A stretch of 64,000 nucleotides of DNA from Lautropia sp. (GCA_030530775.1 JAUMUG010000002.1:366273-430272), one strand, 5' to 3'. Counted from the first letter of the stretch, positions 36,654 through 46,694 are shown. Notes: generated from the letters alone by a model not told the origin. Made by a program: numbers and translations.

Positions 36654-38282
36654 ATGGCCCTACTGTCTCCCAGCCTGAATGCGATTCGCCAAGATACCGG
36701 TCTGTATCGGGAACTGGACGTGCTGGAACGTCTGCAGGGCTCACTGCCCGACGGTTACGAGATTTTCCACAGCGTGGCATGGCACTCGATCGACAACGGC
36801 CTGGACCGGCATGGCGAGATCGACATCGTCGTGCTGGGCCCCGGCGGCCATCTGTTGCTGATGGAGATCAAGGCCGGCAGTGTGCAGATGCGTGATGGCG
36901 AGCTGTTCAAGCTCTACAGCAGCCGCGAGCATGACATCGCCCGTCAGTTGAGCGTACAGCGTGCCGCACTTTTGCACCGGCTCCGCGAAGCGGGGCTGCA
37001 TGCCTTCGTGACCACCTGCCTGGTGCTGCCCGATTTCAGAATGCGGGACGGCGCCATCGTCGCCCTGTCACGCGAGCGGATCATCGATGCCGATGATTTT
37101 CCACACCTGGGCGCCCGGGTTCAGGAACTGATGCGCATCGGCGAATCGCACAGCGACATCGAGGCCCTGCGTCATTTTCTGGCCAACGAATTTCGCGTGT
37201 CGGTGGATTTGCGGGTACTCGACGAGCAACTGCAACGCACCCGCCAGCGCCTGTCCGAGGGCTTGGCCACCTGGGTGCCGCGCATCCAGGCCCCCAATGG
37301 CGTCATCCGTATCCAGGCCACTGCCGGTTCGGGCAAGACCCAGCTGGCGCTGCGCCTGCTCGGCGATGCCGTGGCCGACCGCCTGCGCGCACTCTATGTC
37401 TGCTTCAATCGTTCGCTGGCCGATCATATCGCCCGACTGGCGCCGGTCAGTGTCGACGTCACCAGCTATTCGGAATTGTGCGTGCGCTACTATCGGCGCA
37501 ACTATGGTGAACCGGATTTTGCCGCACCCGACAACTTCGATCTGCTGGCCCGCGTCTATTGCGAAGCCTCCGATGAGCAGCGCCCGGTCTATGATTTGAT
37601 CATCATCGATGAAGGGCAGGATTTTCAGCCGGCCTGGGTCGAAAGCCTGCTGCCGCAGCTCAACACCAACGGACGGCTCTATCTGCTCGAAGACGATGCG
37701 CAGCGTCTTTATGAACGCACCCGTTTCGATCTGGCCGATGCCGTCACGCTGACCTGCAACGACAATTTTCGAAGCCCACGAATGATCTGTGAGGTCATCA
37801 ATGCGCTGCGGCTCTCGGATCAGACCATCAATGCGCGCAGCCCCTACCCTGGTGAGCTGCCCGCCTTCCGCATCTATCAGAACGAAAAATCACTGCAGCG
37901 ACAAACCGCCGATGCGATCGACAGCCTGCTGAACCGCGGCATCGCGCTGCAGGACATCGTCGTGCTGTCCGGCAATGACCGCTTCGAATCGAGCATCCTG
38001 AACAGCAGCCACATCGGCCCCTACACCACCCGACGATTCACCGGCGACTACAGCGTGGACGGCGACCCGATCTGGACCCAGGGTGATGTGCTGGTCGAAA
38101 CCATCCACCGTTTCAAGGGCCGCAGCGCTGCCGGCGTCATCCTGACCGAGTTGGACTTCGACACCCTGACCGAACGAGAACGCCGCGCCCTGTTCGTCGG
38201 CATGACCCGCTCCTGCCTGGCAGTGGAACTGGTGCTGTCACCAGCGGCCGAAAACTGCCTGGCGATGCAGCTGGCGGCCTGA
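36654..38282 (+). CDS. NERD-domain nuclease fused to superfamily-1 (UvrD-like) helicase
   Basis: 542 residues from ATG 36654. The N-terminal NERD nuclease-related domain (about 20-130) shows GEIDIVVLGPGGHLLLMEIK, with the D...ExK pattern of this fold. The helicase has Walker A ATAGSGKTQ, Walker B IIIDEGQDFQPAW, a motif IV FRSPRMICE, motif V VETIHRFKGRSAAGV and a motif VI variant FVGMTRSCLAVEL. Such short NERD-SF1 fusions occur scattered in bacteria and have been suspected in DNA repair or phage defence. The motif VI arginine is replaced by a different local sequence (TRSC instead of TRAR). No partner gene is adjacent. Precise role unknown. Confidence 0.82.
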   Translation: MALLSPSLNAIRQDTGLYRELDVLERLQGSLPDGYEIFHSVAWHSIDNGLDRHGEIDIVVLGPGGHLLLMEIKAGSVQMRDGELFKLYSSREHDIARQLSVQRAALLHRLREAGLHAFVTTCLVLPDFRMRDGAIVALSRERIIDADDFPHLGARVQELMRIGESHSDIEALRHFLANEFRVSVDLRVLDEQLQRTRQRLSEGLATWVPRIQAPNGVIRIQATAGSGKTQLALRLLGDAVADRLRALYVCFNRSLADHIARLAPVSVDVTSYSELCVRYYRRNYGEPDFAAPDNFDLLARVYCEASDEQRPVYDLIIIDEGQDFQPAWVESLLPQLNTNGRLYLLEDDAQRLYERTRFDLADAVTLTCNDNFRSPRMICEVINALRLSDQTINARSPYPGELPAFRIYQNEKSLQRQTADAIDSLLNRGIALQDIVVLSGNDRFESSILNSSHIGPYTTRRFTGDYSVDGDPIWTQGDVLVETIHRFKGRSAAGVILTELDFDTLTERERRALFVGMTRSCLAVELVLSPAAENCLAMQLAA

Positions 38283-38545
38283 CCGGTCGCTGCCGGCGCA
38301 GTCCGTTCGTGTGAGAGACCGGCAAAACCGGAGCGACGTGCCATCGGGGCGATGAACCGGAGCCGAGCACGGTCCACCATCCCGGCACACCGTACAAACA
38401 CGGGTTCTGCCGTGACTTCGCACACGATACCCCAGACGTCGTCATGTGATCCACGCTGCATCGTCGGCTGTCGGCGTGCAAAAACAGTCGACACCTTGTG
38501 CGTTGCACAATCACCAGAACGTATAGAGCCCATTCCCGATCTGTG
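38283..38545. other. Intergenic region upstream of the nhaA leader
   Basis: About 260 bp with no gene recognised; the region immediately downstream holds a promoter-like element and a structured leader. Confidence 0.3.
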
Positions 38546-38551
38546 TAGAAT
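38546..38551 (+). promoter_or_regulatory. Candidate -10 element of the nhaA promoter
   Basis: TAGAAT, six to seven bases before the structured leader begins, which would place the transcript start close to 38558. No good -35 match at standard spacing was found. Confidence 0.4.
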
Positions 38552-38553
38552 GA

Positions 38554-38704
38554 GCCCCGGGTGTCATCCGTCCGGGCGCGAATCATGGCCGCTTTCAGGG
38601 CCAATCCTGTCGAGGAACCATCGACGATTCGTATGTACACCGAATGGATAGGACAGGTTCATGCGTGGGTCGGGCCGCTCACGCGTTCTTGACAGGACGC
38701 ACGC
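38554..38704 (+). promoter_or_regulatory. Structured 5' leader of nhaA, riboswitch candidate (possibly nhaA-I Li+ class)
   Basis: About 150 nt between a -10-like box and the nhaA ATG carry consecutive hairpins: CCCGG/CCGGG (38556/38572), GGCC/GGCC (38587/38599), GTCGA/TCGAC (38609/38621), ATTCG/CGAAT (38627/38641) and GCGTG/CACGC (38663/38680). The segment TCCTGTC (38605-38611) can pair with GACAGG at 38652 or with GACAGGA at 38691-38697, which contains the nhaA ribosome-binding site. This gives two exclusive folds, one hiding the site. Position before a Na+(Li+)/H+ antiporter suggests a cation riboswitch; class assignment is not proven. Confidence 0.5.
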
Positions 38705-40084
38705 ATGACGACAGAAACTCCGCGGCAGGAAGTGCCGCGTGCCCAGTTGTTGACCGAACGCGCACTCGCGTCGCTCGAACATTTCCTTCATATCGAAGCC
38801 GTCAGCGGCATCGTGCTGTTGCTGGCCGCCGCCGCCGCCCTCTTCTGGGCCAATTCCCCCTGGGCGCACAGCTACCATGCCCTGTGGCACACCACGCTGT
38901 CCTTCGGGCTGGGCGATGCGACGTTCTCGCAATCGCTGCACTTCTGGATCAACGATGCACTGATGACCGTGTTCTTTCTGGTGGTCGGCATGGAAATTCG
39001 CCGCGAGATCCACGAGGGCGCGCTCAGCAATCTGCAGCAGGCCAGTCTGCCGATCACGGCCGCCATCGGTGGCGTGATGGTGCCGGCGCTGATCTTTCTG
39101 GCACTCAATGCCGACCCGGCACGTCAGAATGGGTGGGCCATACCGACGGCCACCGATATCGCTTTCGCGGTCGGTGTGCTGGCGCTGCTGGGTCGATCCA
39201 TTCCTGGCAACGTCCGGGTGTTTCTGCTGGCGCTGGCCATCATCGACGACATCATCGCCGTGCTGATCATTGCGCTGTTCTACTCGGGCGGGCTGGATTA
39301 CAGTGGCTTTGCCATTGCCGGTGTCGGCATTCTGGTGCTGCTCGGCCTGCAGCGCATGGGTATCTGGGCGGCCTGGGCCTATCTGCTGCCCGGCGCCATT
39401 CTGTGGTTCGGACTGTTGAAAACCGGTGCCCACCCGACCTTGGCCGGCGTGGTGCTGGGGCTGATGACACCGGTGGTACGCGTACCGATGCGCGAACAAC
39501 CGATCGAGATGCTTTCCCGCGTGACGGCGCAACTGCAGGCACAGGATGCCAACGGAGCACCGGATCCCCACCATCTGCAGCAACCATTGCGCGAGCTGCG
39601 GCTGGCCCAGCGTGAACTTCTGCCACCCGTGGTGCGTTTACAAACCGCCCTGCACCAATGGGTCGCCTATGGGGTGATGCCGCTGTTTGCACTCGCCAAT
39701 GCAGGTGTCAGCCTAGACGGCATCGATCTATCGAGCGATGGTATCTCCTCGCTGGTGGTCGGCGTCACGGTGGCACTGGTGCTGGGCAAGCCGCTGGGCA
39801 TCGTCAGCGTCAGCTGGCTGGCCGTACGCTTCGGTTGGGGCCGGCTTCCGCCTGGCGTGTCGTGGAACGGCATCTGGCTGGTCGGACTGCTGGCTGGTAT
39901 CGGTTTCACGATGTCGATCTTCATCGCCATGCTGGCTTTCGATGATGAAAGCCTGCTGGGCGCGGCCAAGCTGGGCGTGCTGCTCGGTTCGGTCATTGCG
40001 GCCACCCTGGGTATGGCCTGGGGATGGATCTATACCCGCCGGCTTCGACATCGGAGCACCGGGCAGGCGGTGTCTCCGGACTGA
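38705..40084 (+). CDS. nhaA: Na+/H+ antiporter NhaA
   Basis: 459 residues, electrogenic Na+(Li+)/H+ antiporter of the inner membrane. The paired aspartates of the ion site are in [14 protein letters not shown], and [35 protein letters not shown] and [19 protein letters not shown] are family hallmarks. A hydrophilic stretch of about 40 residues (around 265-310) before [20 protein letters not shown] is longer than in E. coli NhaA. ATG 38705 lies 7 bases after AGGA. Preceded by a structured leader that may regulate it. Confidence 0.96.
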   Translation: MTTETPRQEVPRAQLLTERALASLEHFLHIEAVSGIVLLLAAAAALFWANSPWAHSYHALWHTTLSFGLGDATFSQSLHFWINDALMTVFFLVVGMEIRREIHEGALSNLQQASLPITAAIGGVMVPALIFLALNADPARQNGWAIPTATDIAFAVGVLALLGRSIPGNVRVFLLALAIIDDIIAVLIIALFYSGGLDYSGFAIAGVGILVLLGLQRMGIWAAWAYLLPGAILWFGLLKTGAHPTLAGVVLGLMTPVVRVPMREQPIEMLSRVTAQLQAQDANGAPDPHHLQQPLRELRLAQRELLPPVVRLQTALHQWVAYGVMPLFALANAGVSLDGIDLSSDGISSLVVGVTVALVLGKPLGIVSVSWLAVRFGWGRLPPGVSWNGIWLVGLLAGIGFTMSIFIAMLAFDDESLLGAAKLGVLLGSVIAATLGMAWGWIYTRRLRHRSTGQAVSPD

Positions 40085-40341
40085 CTGACTCCGGCTGCCG
40101 GGGAAAGCTTCCAAACCGTCGGGCTCCGGAAACGGAGAGAAGCGCGTTGCCGGAGCCCCCACAGAAACACAGAAAGAACGGGGCCCGCAGCCCGATGGCC
40201 ACCCGCCACGGGGTTACAAGGCCGTCGTCCGGCAAAGACTGCGCCCGGCTCGGCTCAAGCCGGTTTTCCGCCTGCCTGCATGCTTTCCCCCTCCTGGGGT
40301 GACTCGGCCGACAAGGGGAAAATCGCTGCTATAGTCACCCG

Positions 40342-41295
40342 ATGCGAATCTTTGCGCTCTCCGATCTCCACGTCGATTACGAAGCCAATCTGAAATGGGT
40401 GCACAACCTGTCGCGCTGCGACTTGGTCGACGACCTGTTGATCATGGCCGGCGACATCAGCCACCATCGCTCACGTATCGATGCGTGTCTGACGGCGCTG
40501 ACACGCCGTTTCAAGCAGGTGCTGTTCGTACCCGGCAACCACGATCTCTGGGTGCTACGTGATCCGCCCGGTGTCGATTCGCTGATGAAATTCGAGGCCG
40601 TCATGCAGACGGCGGGCGACTGCGGCGCCACCACCACCAGTCTGCGCTTTGGCAACCGGCTGATCGTGCCGCTGCTGGGCTGGTACGACTACAGTTTTGG
40701 CAGACCGGTTGCAGAGATACGCCATCTGTGGACGGATTTCCGAGCCTGCCGCTGGCCGGCCGGCTTCGATGAAGCCGCCATCACCGACTACTTCACCCGG
40801 CTCAATGTCATACCGCCGGCCCGTGGGATCAACCGCGCCGACGTAACCGGAAAGACTGACACGGCCAATGGGACCGGCCTTTCCGGAATGGCCGATACGA
40901 CAGGGACGGCGGGAATGACCGGTACGGTCGGCGAGACCGGGCTGCCCGGCCCGGCAACCAGACCCGAGCCGGGTGCCCTGACCGATCTGGACAGCCTGGC
41001 CCACGATGCAGGCGCCCACACCCCGAGCCGCATCACCGTCTCGCATTTTCTGCCGCGTGCCGATCTGGTGCCGGCCGGTGTGCCCGAACACTTTCGCATC
41101 CTGACCCCGGTACTGGGCAGCACCCGGCTCGAAGAGCAGCTGCGCCGCATCCGGCCCGACATCCACATCTACGGCCACAGTCACATCAATCGGGATGTGA
41201 TGCTGGAGGGTATCCGCTACATCAACAACGCCTTCGGCTACCCGCAAGAGACCCGCATCGCCGGCAAGCAGCTGCTGTGCATCGATGCGTTCTGA
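40342..41295 (+). CDS. Metallophosphoesterase family protein
   Basis: 317 residues. The calcineurin-like metal-binding motifs occur in order: DLHVD near the N-terminus, AGDIS, PGNHD, and near the end YGHSH. Such proteins hydrolyse phosphomonoesters, diesters or nucleotides; the substrate is unknown. A Thr/Gly/Ala-rich low-complexity insert (about residues 166-216) interrupts the domain between PARG and SRITVSHF, an unusual feature shared with other enzymes in this window. Stand-alone, convergent with the aldolase gene. Confidence 0.85.
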   Translation: MRIFALSDLHVDYEANLKWVHNLSRCDLVDDLLIMAGDISHHRSRIDACLTALTRRFKQVLFVPGNHDLWVLRDPPGVDSLMKFEAVMQTAGDCGATTTSLRFGNRLIVPLLGWYDYSFGRPVAEIRHLWTDFRACRWPAGFDEAAITDYFTRLNVIPPARGINRADVTGKTDTANGTGLSGMADTTGTAGMTGTVGETGLPGPATRPEPGALTDLDSLAHDAGAHTPSRITVSHFLPRADLVPAGVPEHFRILTPVLGSTRLEEQLRRIRPDIHIYGHSHINRDVMLEGIRYINNAFGYPQETRIAGKQLLCIDAF

Positions 41296-41337
41296 ATGAC
41301 CCGAAGCCCGGCGCAGTCGTCGGACTCACCAGGGCAT

Positions 41338-41369
41338 AAAAAAAAAGCGGTGCCAACCGTACACCGCCT
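41338..41369 (-). terminator. Intrinsic terminator of the aldolase gene
   Basis: On the minus strand GCGGTG ... CACCGC is followed by a run of about ten T. It lies about 60 bp past the aldolase stop. A second GC-rich hairpin (CGGGGGCC / GGCCCCCG) sits at about 41394-41418, between stop and terminator. Confidence 0.8.
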
Positions 41370-41427
41370 TGTGATGCTTCGTGATTCCCCGATCGGGGGC
41401 CGAAAATTCAGGCCCCCGAAAATCTGA

Positions 41428-42312
41428 TCAGGTGATAGAAGCGCGATAGATCGACTCGATCGAAGCCTCCAGAGCCTTGTTGAACTCTTCGTCGCTCTGC
41501 TTGGCGCTCAGTCCTTCGGACAGCGCACGGCTGAACGAAGCGATGATGCCTTTGTTGCGGGCCAGACGGGCGTTGGCTTCGTCACGGGCGAAACCACCGG
41601 ACAGTGCCACGACTTTCAGCACTTTCGGGTGAGCGACCAGAGCGTCATAGGCGCCGTCGACCTCGGGAATGGTCAGCTTGAGGATGACCGGAGCCGAAAC
41701 CTTGTCCAGACGGGCCAGGATACCGTTCTTCAGGGTCTCTTCGATCGTGGCACGATTCGGCGAGTTGATGTCGACTTCCGGCTCGATGATGGGCACCAAG
41801 CCAGCGGCCAGCACGTCCTCACCCAGGGCAAACTGCTGGTCGAGCACGTCGTTGATGCCTTTTTCGTTGTTCTCGAAAATGACCGAGCGCTCTTTGGTGC
41901 CAAACACACCTTTTGCCTTGGCACGGGCCAGCAGCTCTTTCAGGCCGGGGATCGGCTTCATCGTCTGGACACCGTTGGCCTTCTCTTCCAGACCTTTGTC
42001 GATCTTCAGGAAGGGAACGACTTTCTTCACTTCCCACAGATACTGAGCTGCATCCTTGCCGTTGAACTGGCCATCCAGCGTGGCTTCGAAGAGGATGGCA
42101 CCCAGCACTCGATCGCCGGTGAACGCGGGGCTCGACACGATGCGCTCGCGCATCTTGTGGACGAGATCCATCATTTCCTTGTCATTGCTGTACTCGTTTT
42201 CTTCGACGCCGTACAGTTTCAGAGCCTTGGGCGTGCTGCCGCCACTCTGGTCGAGCGCTGCGATGAAACCCTGACCTTTGGCGACGCGATCACGTTGTTC
42301 GGTGGTAGACAT
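41428..42312 (-). CDS. Class I fructose-bisphosphate aldolase
   Basis: 294 residues from ATG 42312, which follows AAGGAGAG. Cleaves fructose 1,6-bisphosphate through a Schiff-base lysine. Family segments include GFIAALDQSGGSTPKAL, ILFEATLD, FLKIDKGLEEKANGVQTMKPIPGL, LVPIIEPEVDI, VILKLTIPEVDGAY and VVALSGGFARDEAN, a bacterial class I type. The adjacent pyruvate kinase gene on the same strand makes a small glycolytic cluster; 270 bp separate them, so the aldolase probably has its own promoter. Confidence 0.95.
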   Translation of the reverse strand: MSTTEQRDRVAKGQGFIAALDQSGGSTPKALKLYGVEENEYSNDKEMMDLVHKMRERIVSSPAFTGDRVLGAILFEATLDGQFNGKDAAQYLWEVKKVVPFLKIDKGLEEKANGVQTMKPIPGLKELLARAKAKGVFGTKERSVIFENNEKGINDVLDQQFALGEDVLAAGLVPIIEPEVDINSPNRATIEETLKNGILARLDKVSAPVILKLTIPEVDGAYDALVAHPKVLKVVALSGGFARDEANARLARNKGIIASFSRALSEGLSAKQSDEEFNKALEASIESIYRASIT

Positions 42313-42582
42313 GGCGGAATGCTCTCCTTGCAAATGGGGGGGTGGATTCGCAACCACGGCTTTGCCGATTGCAGCGCACCGTTTGGCTGTCCACCATTCT
42401 GAAAAAAGACACCGGCACGAAGGAATGGATAAATCCGTCATTCATGCCAGTGCTTGCCGCGCGGGTGTTGTTCATCCGCGAAATAGGGGACTATTTTAAC
42501 AGGCGTAAATAATTGCACGGGTTATGCCAGTCATGTTCGTCGGACACGCTTGACACCGCCGACACAACCCGTTCATGCCCTC

Positions 42583-44025
42583 TCAGCGCGCAATGGCGCC
42601 GATCCGGATGATCTTCAGGGCGTTGGTGCCGCCCGACTTGCCGACAGGCTCACCGGTGGTGATGACGACCAGATCACCTTCTTTGACCAGACTGCGCTCC
42701 AACAGCAGACGCTCGACGTCCGCCATCACCGCCTGTGCATCGCTCGAACGATATTGCATCGGCACCGGATGGCACTCGCGGAAAAGCGTCATGCGACGGC
42801 GGGTCGCTTCCTCCGGCGTCAACGCATAAACCGGCACACCGGAATCGATCCGGGTGATCCACAGCGCGGTCGAACCCGACTGCGTCAGAGAAACGATGGC
42901 CTTGGCGCGCATGTGGTGGGCCGCGAACAGTGCCGCCATGGCGATCGACTGATCGATCCGGGTGAAGGTCCGATCCAGGAACGCCTTGTCGAAGCCGCTC
43001 TGATGATCGGATTTGTCGGCCTCTTCGCAGATGCTGGCCATGAAGGTGACGGTCTCGACCGGATACTTGCCCGCTGCGGTTTCGGCCGACAACATCACGG
43101 CATCGGTGCCATCCAGCACCGCGTTGGCCACATCGGAGACCTCGGCACGGGTCGGCACCGGTGCTTCGATCATCGATTCCATCATCTGCGTGGCCGTGAT
43201 GGTGATCTTGTTGAGCGACTTGGCCATGTTGATCATGCGCTTCTGCAGCGCCGGCACGGCCGCATCACCCACTTCGACGGCCAGGTCACCACGGGCGACC
43301 ATGATGCCATCGGACGACTTCAGGATTTCCTCCAGATTGCCGATGGCCTCGAAACGCTCGATCTTGGCGATCATCAGCGCCTTGCCGCCGGCAGCCCGGG
43401 TCAGTTCGCGCGCCATGTACATGTCCGAAGCATTGCGCGGAAAGGACACGGCCATGAAATCGGCCTGGAACGAAACGGCCGTCTTGATGTCCTCCATGTC
43501 CTTGGCCGTCAGAGCCGGCGCCGACAGACCGCCACCCTGACGATTGATACCCTTGCGATTGGACAGCACGCCGCCGACCATCACCTTGCAGTCGATCCGG
43601 GTGTCGGTCACGTTCTGCACACGCATCGTCATGCGGCCATCGTTGAGCAGCAGCACATCACCCGGGTGCACATCGTTGACCAGTTCTTTGTAGTCGAGAC
43701 CGACCACGGTCTGGTCGCCGGATTCGCATGTGATGTCGAAGGCGAACGGATCACCCTCGGCCAACGTGACCGAGCCGTCGGCAAAGGTGCCGATGCGGAT
43801 CTTGGGACCCTGCAAGTCGGCCAGCACACCGATGTCCTTCCCGAGTCCGACAGCCACCTCCCGAACCAGACGAACAGTCTCTACGTGCTGTTCGGCCGTG
43901 CCATGTGAAAAATTGACCCTAACGACATTGACGCCCGCCCGAAACAACTTCGCCAGCACTTCCGGCGAGTTGGACGATGGCCCGAGAGTCGCTACGATCT
44001 TGGTAGCACGGGGTATAGTGATCAT
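42583..44025 (-). CDS. pyk: Pyruvate kinase
   Basis: 480 residues from ATG 44025, which follows GGGAGGAAG. Converts phosphoenolpyruvate and ADP to pyruvate and ATP. Clear motifs: TKIVATLGPSSNSPEVL, VNFSHGTAEQH, LADLQGPKIRIGTF, MIAKIERFEAI with the catalytic lysine, GIMVARGDLAVEVG, TATQMMESMI and the C-terminal allosteric domain. Divergent from ccoI with only 67 bp between starts. Confidence 0.97.
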   Translation of the reverse strand: MITIPRATKIVATLGPSSNSPEVLAKLFRAGVNVVRVNFSHGTAEQHVETVRLVREVAVGLGKDIGVLADLQGPKIRIGTFADGSVTLAEGDPFAFDITCESGDQTVVGLDYKELVNDVHPGDVLLLNDGRMTMRVQNVTDTRIDCKVMVGGVLSNRKGINRQGGGLSAPALTAKDMEDIKTAVSFQADFMAVSFPRNASDMYMARELTRAAGGKALMIAKIERFEAIGNLEEILKSSDGIMVARGDLAVEVGDAAVPALQKRMINMAKSLNKITITATQMMESMIEAPVPTRAEVSDVANAVLDGTDAVMLSAETAAGKYPVETVTFMASICEEADKSDHQSGFDKAFLDRTFTRIDQSIAMAALFAAHHMRAKAIVSLTQSGSTALWITRIDSGVPVYALTPEEATRRRMTLFRECHPVPMQYRSSDAQAVMADVERLLLERSLVKEGDLVVITTGEPVGKSGGTNALKIIRIGAIAR

Positions 44026-44091
44026 GGTGAAGCTTCCTCCCTGTTGACAACAGCTTGATCCACCCGGCATTTTGAACCAGATAGGCATCTG

Positions 44092-46692
44092 TTGCATGAT
44101 TTAACTAGTAACATGCCTGCTCTCGACATTTCCTCTACCACGAAAACCCTTGCGCCGATGACATTTTCCGGGCAGACCGCCGTCGCCGACCGTTTCCGAG
44201 TGTTGGACGACCCCGAAGAACTGGCGGACTATGCCCGCCCCGTGGCCGGCACCCCCGGACGTCTGGAAACCATTTTGGCCCTGGATGCCGTGCATTGCGC
44301 CGCCTGCACCCAGACCATTGCCGGCGCCATCGACGACGAACACACCCGTATCGAGGTCAACGTGGTCTCGCGTCGTGCCCGCCTGGAGTGGGACGGCAGC
44401 CAGCGGCCCTTGTCGAAGATCCTGCAGAAGCTGACCGATGTCGGCTATGAGCCACGCCCGTTGCCGCTGGACATGGTCGAGCGGGCCGATCCGCGCGCAC
44501 GCCGCCTGGCACTGTGGCGGATGCTGGTCGGGGTGCTGTGCATGATGCAGGTGATGATGCTGTCGATCCCCCGCTACGTGGGCGGTGACGACGTCCCCGG
44601 GGATCTGCAGACCCTGATGATCTGGGGCGAAGGGATGCTGACCATCCCAGCCCTGCTCTTTGCCGCGGGGCCCTTTTTCTCGGGTGCCTGGCGTGACTTC
44701 AGACGGGGGGCCGTCGGCATGGACACCCCGGTGGCGCTGGGCATCGCCGTCACGGTCGTCACCAGTCTGATCGCCTACTTCCAGGGCGAGGAAGTCTATT
44801 TCGACTCGGTCACGATGATCATCGGCCTGCTGCTGATTGCACGCTGGCTGGAGTCGCTGGCCCGAGAGCGTGCCGCTGCCGGGCTGGGCAACAGCATGGC
44901 GAGGCTGCCGGAATCGGCCAACCGTCTGCGCCCGGATGGCTCGGTCGAACAGGTCTCGCGCCGCCGTCTGCAACCAGGAGACCGTGTGGCGGTGCCGGCG
45001 GGCACCACCTTCGCCGTCGACGGGCTGATCATCGAAGGCAGCACCGAAGTCGACGAGTCGCTGCTGACCGGCGAAGCGGAACCGCAGAGCCGCCGGGCGG
45101 GCATGGCGGTCGTCTCGGGCAGCCTCAACATCCGCGATCCCGTGGTCATCGAAGTCACCCGGCGTGCCAGTGATTCGCGGCTGGCCGAGCTCAACCTGTT
45201 GATCGAGCGCGCTTCCACCAGCCGGCCCGCCATCCTGCGGCTGGCCGACCGCTACGCAGGTCCCTTCCTGGTCGTCATCCTGATCGTGGCAGCCGTGGCG
45301 GCCGGCATCTGGTGGTTCATCGACCCCGCCCGTGCGCCATGGATCGCCGCCGCCATCCTGATCGTCACCTGCCCCTGCGCCCTGGCCCTGGCCGCCCCTT
45401 CGGCCCTGCTCGCCACCCTCGGCGCTCTGGCCCGCCGCGGCATCGTCATCGACCGCAGCGACACACTGGAAGGCTTGGCCAAGACCGATGTCGTGCTCTT
45501 CGACAAGACCGGCACGCTGACCACCAGCACACCCTCGATCCACCTCCAGGCCACCCGGGGCGGCCTGAGCGAAGCCGACGCCTTTGCACTGGCCGCAGGC
45601 ATCGAGCACAGCTCGCTGCACCCGGTGGCCCGCGCCTTTGCCGCCCGGGCCGCCGAACTGGGCGTGCAGCCGACGACGATGGCATCCGCCCAGGACACTC
45701 AAATCATCACTAAAAAAAATACTTCCAATCCTGTACGCCGGGAGTCCAGTGATGAAAAATCCAACATGATCGAGGCTTTGACCCAACGCCCCGTCAGTCC
45801 CCCCTTCCCGTCCAACCCGGATTCGATCAGCGCACAGACCCGGATCCTGGATGTCGTCAATCTGAGTGGTGGTGGCTTGTGTGCAACACTCGATGTGGCC
45901 GGACAGCCCCATGTCGCCACCATCATGCCCCGCCGGACGCTGATCGAACTGTCGATCCTGCCCCGACCGGCACCCTCGGACGCCACGGCTCCCCCCTCCC
46001 CCGGCCACACTGGCACCACTGCACGAGCAGTCCCTTCCCCGTCCTCCGTTCCTTCGTCGGATACCGGTATGACAGCCCCGGAAGCCATCCCGCCCCGGGT
46101 GCCTCCGTTTCCGGTCGCGCCGCCTGCCACGCCCCGCTGGCAGGCCAGCTTCGAACTGACCGAATCGGTGCGTACCGGTGCCGAAGCCACGCTGGCCGCT
46201 TTCCGGGCCGAAGGCATCCGCTGCCGAATCGTCTCGGGCGACCATGCCGAGCGTGTCCAGCGCATCGGCCAGATCCTCGGCTTTGCGACCGATGATCAGC
46301 AGGCCGGCGCCAAACCCGAAGACAAGTTGGAAACCATGCGCAGACTGCAGGCAGAAGGACGCCGGGTGATGATGGTCGGTGACGGAATCAATGACGCACC
46401 GGTACTCAGTCGGGCCGATGTTTCGGCCTCGCTGGCCAGTGCGGCACCGCTTGCCCAGCACCACGCCGACATTCTGCTGCTCAATGAGCGCCTGGACGGG
46501 CTGATGACGGCCCATCGTGCCGCCCGTCGTGCCATGCGCATCGTGCATCAGAACCTGGTCTTTTCCTGCCTATACAATGTCCTGTCGATCCCACTGGCTG
46601 CGGCCGGTCTGGTGCCGCCCTGGCTGGCGGGTCTGGGCATGGCAGGCAGCTCCCTGGTCGTGGTGCTCAACGCGCTTCGTGCCGGCCGCTGA
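44092..46692 (+). CDS. ccoI: Cu+-translocating P-type ATPase CcoI/FixI type
   Basis: 866 residues. It exports Cu for cbb3 oxidase assembly. An N-terminal metal-binding domain (AVHCAACTQTI), the membrane CPC motif (TCPCALALA), the phosphorylation site DKTGT, actuator LLTGEAEP and hinge MMVGDGINDAPVL are all present. Two extra segments interrupt the nucleotide-binding region: residues about 538-590, partly encoded by a distinctly AT-rich patch (45705-45775) with eight A in a row, and about 625-685, Pro/Ser/Thr-rich. The reading frame is intact throughout. Start codon is not certain (ATG 44092 or 44113), as no Shine-Dalgarno is visible. First gene of the cbb3 cluster. Confidence 0.93.
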   Translation: MHDLTSNMPALDISSTTKTLAPMTFSGQTAVADRFRVLDDPEELADYARPVAGTPGRLETILALDAVHCAACTQTIAGAIDDEHTRIEVNVVSRRARLEWDGSQRPLSKILQKLTDVGYEPRPLPLDMVERADPRARRLALWRMLVGVLCMMQVMMLSIPRYVGGDDVPGDLQTLMIWGEGMLTIPALLFAAGPFFSGAWRDFRRGAVGMDTPVALGIAVTVVTSLIAYFQGEEVYFDSVTMIIGLLLIARWLESLARERAAAGLGNSMARLPESANRLRPDGSVEQVSRRRLQPGDRVAVPAGTTFAVDGLIIEGSTEVDESLLTGEAEPQSRRAGMAVVSGSLNIRDPVVIEVTRRASDSRLAELNLLIERASTSRPAILRLADRYAGPFLVVILIVAAVAAGIWWFIDPARAPWIAAAILIVTCPCALALAAPSALLATLGALARRGIVIDRSDTLEGLAKTDVVLFDKTGTLTTSTPSIHLQATRGGLSEADAFALAAGIEHSSLHPVARAFAARAAELGVQPTTMASAQDTQIITKKNTSNPVRRESSDEKSNMIEALTQRPVSPPFPSNPDSISAQTRILDVVNLSGGGLCATLDVAGQPHVATIMPRRTLIELSILPRPAPSDATAPPSPGHTGTTARAVPSPSSVPSSDTGMTAPEAIPPRVPPFPVAPPATPRWQASFELTESVRTGAEATLAAFRAEGIRCRIVSGDHAERVQRIGQILGFATDDQQAGAKPEDKLETMRRLQAEGRRVMMVGDGINDAPVLSRADVSASLASAAPLAQHHADILLLNERLDGLMTAHRAARRAMRIVHQNLVFSCLYNVLSIPLAAAGLVPPWLAGLGMAGSSLVVVLNALRAGR

Positions 46693-46694
46693 AC

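Noticed and set aside
44101..46548. Open frame of 815 codons on the minus strand
   Set aside because: Antisense to ccoI, His/Gly/Asp-rich composition typical of reverse-complemented GC-rich genes.
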